A stretch of 34,455 bases of DNA from positions 1 through 34,455 of the forward strand of contig JAZNBV010000005.1 of assembly GCA_045587205.1 (NCBI GenBank), in the 5' to 3' direction. The position numbers and the translations under genes were made by a program. The notes beneath the pieces were generated by a model that worked only from the letters and a program-made list of their open reading frames with translations, was not told the DNA's origin and ran no database searches. This DNA comes from SIG78 sp045587205 (GTDB lineage: Bacteria; Verrucomicrobiota; Lentisphaeria; Victivallales; Victivallaceae). Shown in pieces: positions 16,116 to 23,179 of this stretch. Numbering within the stretch: the stretch's first letter is position 1; every line of letters starts with the position of its first letter.

Positions 16116-17018
16116 ATGGTTTTTTCGTCAAAAACAGCGTGTGTGTTGGAGCTTGATCCGCAACGTAATGTTGTTGCCGGCAGCCGTCAGGCGCTGGCGG
16201 AAGCTCTTGATCGCGGGGCTGATCTGATGATCTCCACCGGATTTATGCACGATGAACACCTCGAACCGGGGGATCCGAACAAGGAACTTGTCGAAGAGGT
16301 TTCTGATTTCCGCGTGGTCTTCCGCGTGGGTGAAGATTGGAGTGTTGGAATTATGAATCTGCGGATGCCGTGCCGCGGTATTCTGGGATTTGCCAATGCC
16401 GACGCACCATCGTGGAGTTTCTTTATGTACAACTGTGATGGTGTACAGGCGATCGCACGGCCGCATTTGAACCGCGATCTGCCGCTGGTGCCGCCGACGG
16501 GGGAATCGCCGTTCACCCAGCCGGCAAATATGCCCAAGTACCACATCTTGAGCAACTATGACGAAAAAACCAATGCGCCCTGCCAGAACTTCATCTACGA
16601 TTTTGAGTATTTCAAATACTTCGTCCGTGATGATTGGCACGAGGTATATGCCCACGATGAAAACGGCAATCCGCTGCGCGGTTCGCTGAATGATCTGGTA
16701 ACTGCCACCCGGGAGGGGCGCGATCTCAAGGCGGCGATTCGAAACTTTGAGCATAAAGCAGGCGCTCCGGATTATGAGATTTTTACATTTCTCGGCAGTA
16801 CATATTACTCAACCTTGAGCAAGCATCTGGCGGTCAACAGTCAGCCGCTGGTTATGGTGGAGCCGGCAATTCCGATGCTCTACAAAACCGGCAACTGGCG
16901 TCCCGGCAATATGCTGCTGCATACGGATGGAACAGTGGAGTTCTGGTACTATGACCCGTACTTTATGAAGTATGCACAGTGCCGTGACAAGTGCGCGATA
17001 AGGTACTTTGCCAGATAA
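16116..17018 (+). CDS. Conserved-looking protein of unknown function
   Basis: A 300-residue protein with no signal peptide or membrane segment that I recognise from no family. It begins with FSSKTACVLELDPQRN and a helical stretch resembling a small regulatory segment (RQALAEALDRGADLMISTGFMHDEHL). It is then rich in aromatic residues and acidic loops: FFMYNCDGVQAIARPHLNRD, YHILSNYDEK, DWHEVYAHDENGNP and, near the end, GTVEFWYYDPYFMKYAQCRDKC. Good coding character and AGGGGG before the ATG support a real gene. It lies 33 bp after the small secreted protein and ends in a strong terminator, so the two form an operon. A cytoplasmic role linked to carbohydrate use is only a guess from context. Confidence 0.75.
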   Translation: MVFSSKTACVLELDPQRNVVAGSRQALAEALDRGADLMISTGFMHDEHLEPGDPNKELVEEVSDFRVVFRVGEDWSVGIMNLRMPCRGILGFANADAPSWSFFMYNCDGVQAIARPHLNRDLPLVPPTGESPFTQPANMPKYHILSNYDEKTNAPCQNFIYDFEYFKYFVRDDWHEVYAHDENGNPLRGSLNDLVTATREGRDLKAAIRNFEHKAGAPDYEIFTFLGSTYYSTLSKHLAVNSQPLVMVEPAIPMLYKTGNWRPGNMLLHTDGTVEFWYYDPYFMKYAQCRDKCAIRYFAR

Positions 17019-17036
17019 CGCCGATTCAAGGTATGT

Positions 17037-17073
17037 AAAAAGCCGTCTGTTTTGATAGCAGCCGGCTTTTTTT
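17037..17073 (+). terminator. Rho-independent terminator of the 15489-17018 operon
   Basis: AAAAAGCCG (17037-17045) pairs with CGGCTTTTT (17063-17071), followed by further T residues, 18 bp after the stop. Confidence 0.88.
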
Positions 17074-17096
17074 ATACAGAAATTTTTTGAAATCTG

Positions 17097-17167
17097 AAAA
17101 AAGTGTTGGATTTTGAAAAAAAGTGTTGTTTATTATATTTGCATTTATCTTGCAGATGATATATCTT
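17097..17167 (+). promoter_or_regulatory. Promoter with the same tandem AAAAAAGTGTT repeats
   Basis: AAAAAAGTGTT (17097-17107) and AAAAAAAGTGTT (17116-17127) have GTGTT cores 20 bp apart. Eleven bp after the second come -35 TTGCAT (17139-17144), a 17-bp spacer and -10 TATCTT (17162-17167). Spacing is identical to the promoter at 15351-15420. Confidence 0.6.
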
Positions 17168-17225
17168 GTTTCCGGAGATGTATTACTGGACACAATGTAT
17201 AAATCAGCAAAGGAGAAATGATTTT

Positions 17226-19634
17226 ATGAAATTGTGGAAAAAAATGTGTACGGTTCTGGCGTGTCTGGCAGGATTTACCGCATTGGGCGCACTGGAAAAT
17301 CTGCCGGATGTATCCACGCTGGATACTTCCTGGACAAGGGATGCGGTGAAAATCGTTGAATGGAGCTGGGATGCGGTTCCGAAAAACGGCGATTTGACCA
17401 AAAAGGCTTTTATAAAAAAGAGTCCTGCCAGTCTGGCGCTGCCTTACAATGAGCAATATATGGAATTTGCACTTGCCAATCCGGAGATGCTTTCCAGAAT
17501 CGTGCTTGATGCTGATCAGCTGCGCAAATATGATGTCAAGGGCAATGAAGTCAGCCGCGCGATCGTTTATGTAAGTATGGATGGCAAAAACTATAAAGCC
17601 ATTGATGCAAAAGTCAACTGTTTTTTCTACACTTCCACAGATTACGCCAAGCGCGTTACTTTGTGGAACCGTGTAACTTTGAGCGGTGATTTTTACGGAA
17701 AATATTTCCGTATTCTTATACCGTGGGATAAAAGCGGTTATATCTACCGCGTGCATTTCGGCCCCAAAAAAGTAAAGGCTTTTGCTGCTGTTAACCTTAA
17801 AGAACTTACTGTTCCGTTCAGTACCGATGGTAAATTCAACTGTTCATTTGTGATGAACGGCAATAAAAATATTGACGGCAAGGTTGTTTTCAAGGTTAAA
17901 GACGGTGCAGTGCTGGCGGAAAAGCGCCTTTCAGAGTTTTCTGACGGTAAAGTGTCGGTTGTGCCGCTGGTTTTGAAGAATGTCAAGCCCGGAATTGTCG
18001 ATCTGGAAATAATTGTTTACAACAATGACGGCGTTTCGCTGGTACAGCGCAAGGAAAAGATTTTTTATGTTGAAAACAAGCAGATATTGAAACCTGCTGC
18101 TGTAAATTGCACTGTTAAAAATGTCAGGGCCGGCGCATTGAATTTGCAGTTTTTCAATGCCGATGCCGCCGGTGCCAGAGTGGAATACACTGTTCCGGTC
18201 AGCGGTGCGTATGCAGTTTACGCGGTGGTGCGCGGTAAGAGTGATTTTACCTTTACCGCTCCCGGTTTTACAAAGAAAAATGTTATTCTGGATATGTGGG
18301 CTGCCAAATATGACAGCAATCAGTGGGTCAGCGGCGAAAACTTTGTTGGTATTGTGGACTTCAAAGCCGGCGATAAAATCACCTTTACTGCCAAAAAAGC
18401 CGGTGATCAGCTGGGCGAAGTATTTATTATTCCGGCAACTGCGGAACAGCAAAAACTTTTTAACGAAAAAACTGTTCCCGGCAGCCGCAAAAGCATAATT
18501 GTGCACGGTGATGGCTTCAGCGACTTTTTCTACAAGGAAATCACCGAAAAAATGCTGCACGACCGCATCCGGAGTATGAAGGCAGGCAATGTTATAGCTT
18601 ATGACTGGTGTATTGGAACGAGTGCCACCAACTATCCGAGCAAGATCGGTACAATGTTCGGCAAACAGCGCAATCTCAAGTGGCTCCGCGAACGCGACCG
18701 CCTGGCAGCGGTGCGTATGGAGAAACTCAATCAGACTGCCGGCAAGGATTCGCTGCAGATTTTGCGTGAAGCCACCGCCAAGTATAATGTCCGCTACACC
18801 ATTACTCTGCGTCCGAATGCATTTTATGCTGATGACCGCGATAAAAACTCCCAGTATCTGATGGATCATCCGGAATTCTTTACCACACACAGCTGGGCGA
18901 AGAAGCCGAGTTATGCTTACAAGGAAATCCGTGATTTTTATCTGGGGTTGGCTAAAGAAATCGCCGCTTACAAGCCGGATGCGCTGGTGATCGACTATCT
19001 GCGCCACCCGATCTATTTCGGGTTTGACAAGCCGCTGATCGAAAAATTCACCAAATTGTACGGCAGTTGTACCAAAGATGATTATTTGAGCGAACGCTGG
19101 AACAAAATGACCGGCGAAGTTATGGTTGAATGGCTGCGCGAAGTCCGTAACGAAATAAAGAAGATCCACCCCGCTATTCAGCTGGAAGTCCACGTTGATT
19201 GCGAAAACGCCGCCGAATACGGCACCCCTGTGGAACGGTTCCTGGAAGAAGGGCTGGTCGATGTTATTTCTCCGGGATTCTATGAATTGGGTGAGCAGAA
19301 AGTTTTCCCGCTGGCACCTTACCACGCTATGATCAAAAAATCGCCGATCCCGGTCAAACTCTATCCGCGCGTGGAAACCACCATCGACGGTCACGACCCG
19401 ACTCCGGAAGAAGAAGCCGGTCTGGTCAAGCGCCCGCTGCAGGTATATTGCACGGATAACCAGTGGAAGAGTATCTACTACCGTTTTATGATGGATGGTG
19501 CCGACGGTATCCGCCCGTTCAATGCCGGCGGTGCCGGTATGGCAATGATGCTCAATGACTGGGCAGAAATCAAACGGTTTATGGCATTTACAGCGCCGTT
19601 GCTGGATATGCGGAGATTCTTTTTTGAAAAGTAA
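17226..19634 (+). CDS. Secreted putative glycoside hydrolase (GHL10-like TIM barrel) with N-terminal discoidin-like domain
   Basis: An 802-residue exported protein starting MKLWKKMCTVLACLAGFTALGA (signal peptide), with AAGGAG upstream; the open frame starts 20 codons earlier. Residues about 25-180 are the domain shared with the small protein at 15489. About 180-400 hold beta-rich linker domains (FNCSFVMNGNKNIDGKVVFKV and following). About 415-802 look like a TIM barrel of the glycosyl-hydrolase-like 10/DUF187 type: KSIIVHGDGFS at the first strand, KYNVRYTITLRPNAFYAD, KPDALVIDYLRHP, IQLEVHVDCENAAEYG, VDVISPGFYE and DGADGIRPFNAGG. Asp in LVIDYLRHP and Glu/Asp in LEVHVDCE are candidate catalytic acids. 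The substrate is unknown; context suggests polysaccharide or glycoprotein glycans outside the cell. Confidence 0.78.
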   Translation: MKLWKKMCTVLACLAGFTALGALENLPDVSTLDTSWTRDAVKIVEWSWDAVPKNGDLTKKAFIKKSPASLALPYNEQYMEFALANPEMLSRIVLDADQLRKYDVKGNEVSRAIVYVSMDGKNYKAIDAKVNCFFYTSTDYAKRVTLWNRVTLSGDFYGKYFRILIPWDKSGYIYRVHFGPKKVKAFAAVNLKELTVPFSTDGKFNCSFVMNGNKNIDGKVVFKVKDGAVLAEKRLSEFSDGKVSVVPLVLKNVKPGIVDLEIIVYNNDGVSLVQRKEKIFYVENKQILKPAAVNCTVKNVRAGALNLQFFNADAAGARVEYTVPVSGAYAVYAVVRGKSDFTFTAPGFTKKNVILDMWAAKYDSNQWVSGENFVGIVDFKAGDKITFTAKKAGDQLGEVFIIPATAEQQKLFNEKTVPGSRKSIIVHGDGFSDFFYKEITEKMLHDRIRSMKAGNVIAYDWCIGTSATNYPSKIGTMFGKQRNLKWLRERDRLAAVRMEKLNQTAGKDSLQILREATAKYNVRYTITLRPNAFYADDRDKNSQYLMDHPEFFTTHSWAKKPSYAYKEIRDFYLGLAKEIAAYKPDALVIDYLRHPIYFGFDKPLIEKFTKLYGSCTKDDYLSERWNKMTGEVMVEWLREVRNEIKKIHPAIQLEVHVDCENAAEYGTPVERFLEEGLVDVISPGFYELGEQKVFPLAPYHAMIKKSPIPVKLYPRVETTIDGHDPTPEEEAGLVKRPLQVYCTDNQWKSIYYRFMMDGADGIRPFNAGGAGMAMMLNDWAEIKRFMAFTAPLLDMRRFFFEK

Positions 19635-19721
19635 ATACGACAGTCAATAATAAAAAAAATACCGGGTTGCCGCTGGTGAAAAAAAGGAGTGTTGCAAAAC
19701 TGTTTTTTTTCCCACCTTGTC

Positions 19722-19746
19722 CCGCCCTAGCCTTTGGCGACGGCGG
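19722..19746. repeat. GC-rich imperfect palindrome, possible dispersed repeat
   Basis: CCGCC (19722-19726) and GGCGG (19742-19746) enclose CCTTTGGCG. It is GC-rich inside AT-rich DNA, preceded by TTTTTTTTCCC. It resembles intergenic palindromic repeats found in many copies in some genomes. Only one copy is visible in this window, so the call is tentative. Confidence 0.35.
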
Positions 19747-19801
19747 AACCCCATTTCTTGGCACGGCGTAATGAAATGAAGCCGGCTCCAAAAACTTTCG
19801 C

Positions 19802-19839
19802 TGGGATTGCTTTTATTGAAAACAATAAAAGTAATCCCA
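19802..19839. repeat. Long inverted repeat / hairpin
   Basis: Arms 19802-19818 (TGGGATTGCTTTTATTG) and 19823-19839 (CAATAAAAGTAATCCCA) form a 17-bp stem with a single G-T position and an AAAA loop. No T-run directly follows on either strand, so it is not a typical terminator. Confidence 0.65.
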
Positions 19840-19931
19840 ACTTGTTTATTATAAGTAAATTGCAATGTTTTTTCTGTGAAAATTCACGCTGTTGCAAGAA
19901 AAAAACTAAAATATTCTGCTGCGGTTTGACA

Positions 19932-20085
19932 AAATAAAAAACGCCCTGTTCCCGACACGGGTAGGTAAATAAAAGCTATGAGAGTTAACTTTTGTGCAGA
20001 AAACTTTTTAAACTTGAAGGGCATTTATTTTTTTGCGCTGCAAAAAGATAAATGCCAGGAAAAGGTTTGGGAACAGAGCATTATT
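19932..20085 (-). ncRNA. Candidate structured RNA, family unknown
   Basis: The ends pair over about 137 nt: GCCCTGTTCCC (19943-19953) with GGGAACAGAGC (20069-20079), 10 of 11 positions. Inside is a strong hairpin, GGCATTTAT/ATAAATGCC closing at 20020-20056 with an inner TTTTTGC/GCAAAAA stem, plus a minor AAAAG/CTTTT helix. On the minus strand the closing stem is followed by GTTTTTTATTTT, like a terminator, so minus is the preferred strand. The closed-end architecture with an internal loop is reminiscent of 6S RNA, but I see no diagnostic 6S sequence and no strong promoter. Confidence 0.3.
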
Positions 20086-20175
20086 TTAATGTTGCGCAGC
20101 AAAAATGTTTTACCCGCCTGAAAAGAGAAAAAATGCTTCATTATTGCATAAAAATCAACTATTTAGAGAAAAAAA

Positions 20176-20238
20176 TATCGAAGTTAGTTGTTTTTTTATC
20201 GAAGTTGGTTTGAAAAATTGACAAAGCTGTGCTATATT
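20176..20238 (+). promoter_or_regulatory. serC promoter with direct-repeat operator
   Basis: TTGAAA (20210-20215), 17-bp spacer, TATATT (20233-20238). Two near-identical copies of TATCGAAGTT(A/G)GTT at 20176-20189 and 20197-20210 are 21 bp apart, and the second touches the -35 box. This is a likely regulator binding site. Confidence 0.6.
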
Positions 20239-20288
20239 AATTGCTCAATCAACCAAACACTCTCGTTTCGAGAAAAGGAAAAAGGATT

Positions 20289-21371
20289 ATGAAAATCTAT
20301 AATTTCAGTGCCGGTCCGGCTATGCTGCCGGAGGATGTGATGAAGATTGCCCAAGCGGAATTTTGCGATTTCAAGGGTTCTGGCAGTGGTTTGGTTGAAC
20401 TCTCTCATCGCGGTAAGCAGTTTACTGAAGTTATCGAACGCGCGGTTGCCAATGTCAAAGAATTAATGAAGATCAGCGATGATTATTCGGTTATGTTCAT
20501 CCAGGGCGGTGCAAGTATGCAGTTTGCTATGCTGGCTATGAACCTGCTGGGTGACAAGGTTGCCGATTATGCCGATACCGGCGTGTGGAGCAACAAGGCT
20601 TACAAAGAAGCCGCCAATCTCGGCAAAGCCCGTATCGTCTGCTCCAGTAAAGAAGATAAATATGCTTATATCCCGGAATTTGCCAAGTGGGAAGCCACTC
20701 CGGCAGATGCTGCTTATCTGCACATTACCAGCAACAACACTGTTGCCGGTACCCAGTACCGCACTTTCCCGAAAGTCGATGCCAATGTGCCGCTGATCGC
20801 TGATATGTCCAGCGATATTATGTCGCGCGAAATCAATGTCAACGACTTCGGTATGATCTATGCCGGTGCCCAGAAGAACCTCGGCCCCAGCGGTATGGCT
20901 GTGGTGATTATGCGTAACGATCTGTTGGAACGCACCCCGGCAAATCTGCCGACTATGCTCAAGTATTCCACTTACAGCGAAAACAATTCGCTGTACAATA
21001 CCCCGCCGACCTTTGCCATTTACCTGCTGGCTCTGGTGACCGACTGGATCAAGGCCAACGGCGGTATTGCCGGTATCGAAAAAATCAACGATGCCAAGGC
21101 TGCCAAGCTGTATGACTACCTCGACAGCACCAGCTATTACAGCACCCCGGTGCAGAAGGAAAGCCGTTCGCGTATGAATGTGGTGTGGCGTCTGCCCAGC
21201 GAAGAACTCGATGCGCAGTTCGTCAAGGAAGCCACTGCAGTTGGTCTGACCCAGCTCAAGGGGCACCGTATTGTCGGCGGCTGCCGCGCCAGTATCTACA
21301 ACGCTATGCCGATGGCGGGCGTGGATGCCCTGATCGACTTTATGCGTGACTTTGAAAAGCGCAACGGCTGA
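20289..21371 (+). CDS. serC: Phosphoserine aminotransferase
   Basis: Transfers an amino group from glutamate to 3-phosphohydroxypyruvate in serine synthesis, and in some bacteria acts in pyridoxal phosphate synthesis. The 360-residue protein begins MKIYNFSAGPAMLPEDVM, the standard SerC start, with AAAAAGG upstream; the frame starts 16 codons earlier. Family motifs: ELSHRGKQF, FIQGGASMQFAM, ADTGVWSNKAYKEA, HITSNNTVAGTQY, LIADMSSDIMSR and the PLP lysine K196 in YAGAQKNLGPSG. It ends in VGGCRASIYNAMP and VDALIDFM. Length is typical. It stands alone, without serA, and is bracketed by a regulated promoter and a terminator. Confidence 0.97.
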   Translation: MKIYNFSAGPAMLPEDVMKIAQAEFCDFKGSGSGLVELSHRGKQFTEVIERAVANVKELMKISDDYSVMFIQGGASMQFAMLAMNLLGDKVADYADTGVWSNKAYKEAANLGKARIVCSSKEDKYAYIPEFAKWEATPADAAYLHITSNNTVAGTQYRTFPKVDANVPLIADMSSDIMSREINVNDFGMIYAGAQKNLGPSGMAVVIMRNDLLERTPANLPTMLKYSTYSENNSLYNTPPTFAIYLLALVTDWIKANGGIAGIEKINDAKAAKLYDYLDSTSYYSTPVQKESRSRMNVVWRLPSEELDAQFVKEATAVGLTQLKGHRIVGGCRASIYNAMPMAGVDALIDFMRDFEKRNG

Positions 21372-21389
21372 TAAACCGGTTTATAATTT

Positions 21390-21422
21390 GCAAAAAAGGG
21401 CGGCTGCGGTCGCCTTTTTTGC
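21390..21422 (+). terminator. Terminator of serC
   Basis: GCAAAAAAGG and CCTTTTTTGC (21390-21399, 21413-21422) form a stem with an inner CG/CG and a T-run, 18 bp after the serC stop. Confidence 0.85.
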
Positions 21423-21459
21423 TTTAACGGGATTGCTTTTTTCTGGAGAAACTGTTTTT

Positions 21460-22371
21460 ATGTGGAAAACCCTGATCCGACCTGCAATGATATTTATCCC
21501 GCTGGGGGCGGGATTGTTTGTGCCGCAGCTGGCGCAGTACAGTTTTCTGATCCGCTGGCTTTTGATGACGATGCTGCTGGTGGTTTCCCTGGGGCTTGAT
21601 ATAAAGGATATGAAGTTGCGGAAATCGCACTTTCTGCTTTTGCTGGTAAATGTAATCATCGGAGTCAGTGCGTATGTGATCGTAAAATGGATCACGCGCG
21701 ATGAAATTCTTGCCAAGTCGGCATTTTTTGTGGGGATCACCCCCACTGCAACAGCCGCGGCGGTGGTGATGGGGTTTCTCAACGGCAATATCGGTTATGT
21801 GTTGAGTGCGTTTGTGGTCACCAATGTGGGGATCGCATTCCTGATGCCCGGTCTGCTCGGTTGGGTATGCGGCAACAGCTCAATGAGTTTTATGCTGCGG
21901 GTCTTTGAATCGCTGGCGTTTCTATTGGTTATACCATACTGTGCGGCAGCAGTTATCCGTAAAATCTATCCGGCAGCGCGGGAGTGGCCGAAAAAGATCC
22001 GCACCGGAACCTTTGGCTTGTGGAGTATAACTCTGTTGATAATCGCTGCTACCGCGGCGGATTTTTTCAGCAAGAATCCCGATGTATCCGGCTGGATCGT
22101 AGCGGAAACGGCTTTGATTGCACTGATATTGTGCGCGTTGAATTTTTCGCTCGGACATCTGCTGGGCGAAAAGGGCTTGCGACGGGAGGCCAGTCAGAGT
22201 CTGGGACAGAAAAATACCACCCTTACTATTTATCTGGCACTGGTCTATGCCGGCCCGCTGGCGGCGATGGGCGTAATAAGTTATGTTTTGTGGCACAACA
22301 GCTGGAACGCAATCCAGTTGTTTATACACGATCGCAAAAAAGTTTCCGCCCGGAAAAATCAGACAAAGTAA
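21460..22371 (+). CDS. BASS (bile acid:sodium symporter)-family transporter
   Basis: A 303-residue integral membrane protein with about nine to ten hydrophobic helices. The start at MWKTLIRPAMIFIPLG is preferred (TGGAGAAAC upstream) over an earlier in-frame ATG at 21346, which would overlap serC and its terminator. Family-like features are the early SLGLDIKDMKLRK segment, the GITPTATAAAVVMGFLNGN stretch resembling the conserved crossover region, and GQKNTTLTIYLAL near residue 265, which parallels the conserved SxQNxxLA motif of BASS symporters. Substrates in the family include bile acids, pantothenate, pyruvate and other organic anions; the one here is unknown. The 3' end overlaps the convergent FCD regulator by 13 bp, so it may belong to the same metabolic locus. 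Confidence 0.8.
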   Translation: MWKTLIRPAMIFIPLGAGLFVPQLAQYSFLIRWLLMTMLLVVSLGLDIKDMKLRKSHFLLLLVNVIIGVSAYVIVKWITRDEILAKSAFFVGITPTATAAAVVMGFLNGNIGYVLSAFVVTNVGIAFLMPGLLGWVCGNSSMSFMLRVFESLAFLLVIPYCAAAVIRKIYPAAREWPKKIRTGTFGLWSITLLIIAATAADFFSKNPDVSGWIVAETALIALILCALNFSLGHLLGEKGLRREASQSLGQKNTTLTIYLALVYAGPLAAMGVISYVLWHNSWNAIQLFIHDRKKVSARKNQTK

Positions 22372-23018
22372 TGTGCAAAATGGTGGTGCAGAGCTTCGCG
22401 CCACTCCTGCAGAGAACCGTTCTGCAGAATATTTACCAGTTCCAGGTGATCATCGCCGGCTCGTTGTGCCTTGTCCGGGGTAAGTACAAGGCTGCTGCTG
22501 CAGAAAAACGGCTCCAGCAGCATTTGAAAGCGTTCAATAAGTTTGTTGCCGGAGAGAGTGAACAAGTAGCGGTGAAAATCTTTTTCCAGTTCTTCGTACA
22601 TTTCAACAGTTATTTCCGGCTGATAAAAGCCGCGTGCTGTATTGGATAACTCTTCAATCATTACCGTGGTACGATGATGATAAATCAAGTCAGCCAGTCC
22701 GAGTTCAATGACCAGCCGCAGCTCGGCAAACTCTTTTTTGCTGATTGAATCCAGCAGATCATAGCTTATGAGTTTTTCCATCCCGGCGAAGATATCCGGT
22801 TTTTTAAGGATCATTCCGCGGCGGCGGCGGCTTTCGATAATACCGGCGGCTTTCAGACGGCTCAATGCTTCGCGCGTGATAGTGCGCGATACATTCAGTT
22901 CAGCAGCCAGCTCTTCCTCTTTTGGCAGTGCATCGCCAAAGGTATAGCCGCGGCGGCAGATATACTCATATATCTGCTTTTCGGTTTGGTCGGTCAGATT
23001 GTTATTGGATCTTTTCAT
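22359..23018 (-). CDS. GntR-family regulator, FCD (FadR/VanR) subgroup
   Basis: A transcription factor of 219 residues if started at MKRSNNN; an alternative ATG six codons upstream (23036) cannot be excluded, as neither has a strong ribosome binding site. The N-terminal winged helix has the GntR pattern YTFGDALPKEEELAAELNVSRTITREALSRLKAAGIIESRRRRGMIL. The FCD ligand domain follows from about residue 85, with its metal-site residues visible in FAELRLVIELGLADL, EKDFHRYLFTLSGN, GDDHLELV and the terminal HHHFAHY. FCD regulators bind carboxylic acids or sugar acids. It diverges from the aldolase operon at 23180, its probable target, with an inverted repeat at 23143-23157. Confidence 0.92.
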   Translation of the reverse strand: MKRSNNNLTDQTEKQIYEYICRRGYTFGDALPKEEELAAELNVSRTITREALSRLKAAGIIESRRRRGMILKKPDIFAGMEKLISYDLLDSISKKEFAELRLVIELGLADLIYHHRTTVMIEELSNTARGFYQPEITVEMYEELEKDFHRYLFTLSGNKLIERFQMLLEPFFCSSSLVLTPDKAQRAGDDHLELVNILQNGSLQEWREALHHHFAHYFV

Positions 23019-23092
23019 ATTATTAATATGGCACATTTCGGTGTTTTTTCAATATTTCAACGCTTTTTTATGCGGAAAATCAAAATACGGAC

Positions 23093-23157
23093 TTGATTTT
23101 TTTATTGTACGCGTGTATTTTAATTTTGTCTGAAATAAATACTACATATTAAATGTA
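23093..23157 (+). promoter_or_regulatory. Promoter and candidate operator of the aldolase operon
   Basis: TTGATT (23093-23098), 17-bp spacer, TATTTT (23116-23121). The inverted repeat TACAT-ATTAA-ATGTA (23143-23157) lies downstream of the -10, in a position where a bound repressor would block transcription. AACAGGAGC is the ribosome binding site before 23180. Confidence 0.55.
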
Positions 23158-23179
23158 ATCAGAAACAGGAGCATATATT

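Larger units (their letters stand above)
19635..20175. other. Long gene-free stretch between the GHL10-like gene and serC
   Basis: No convincing gene is found on either strand; the short frames here are poor in ribosome binding sites and read through repeats. It contains a GC-rich palindromic block (19722-19746), a long hairpin (19802-19839), a candidate structured RNA (19932-20085), an imperfect direct repeat (GCATT...GCGC(T/A)GCAAAAA at 20021-20046 and 20078-20105) and then the serC operator/promoter. Confidence 0.6.

Noticed and set aside
17931..19394. 487-codon minus-strand open frame
   Set aside because: Antisense of the GHL10-like gene, whose signal peptide, barrel motifs and promoter are convincing.
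19926..19931. Consensus TTGACA as a promoter of the candidate RNA
   Set aside because: No -10-like hexamer is found 16-18 bp downstream (TTCCCG instead).
19588..19937. Small open frames in the long intergenic stretch
   Set aside because: They read through the GC-rich palindrome and T-runs, lack ribosome binding sites and show no family motif.
20218..20238. TTGACA at 20218-20223 as the serC -35 box
   Set aside because: Only 9 bp from TATATT; TTGAAA at 20210-20215 has the correct 17-bp spacing.
21346..21459. Upstream extension of the BASS transporter start into serC
   Set aside because: It would translate through the serC terminator; the ATG at 21460 has a ribosome binding site and gives a normal first helix.
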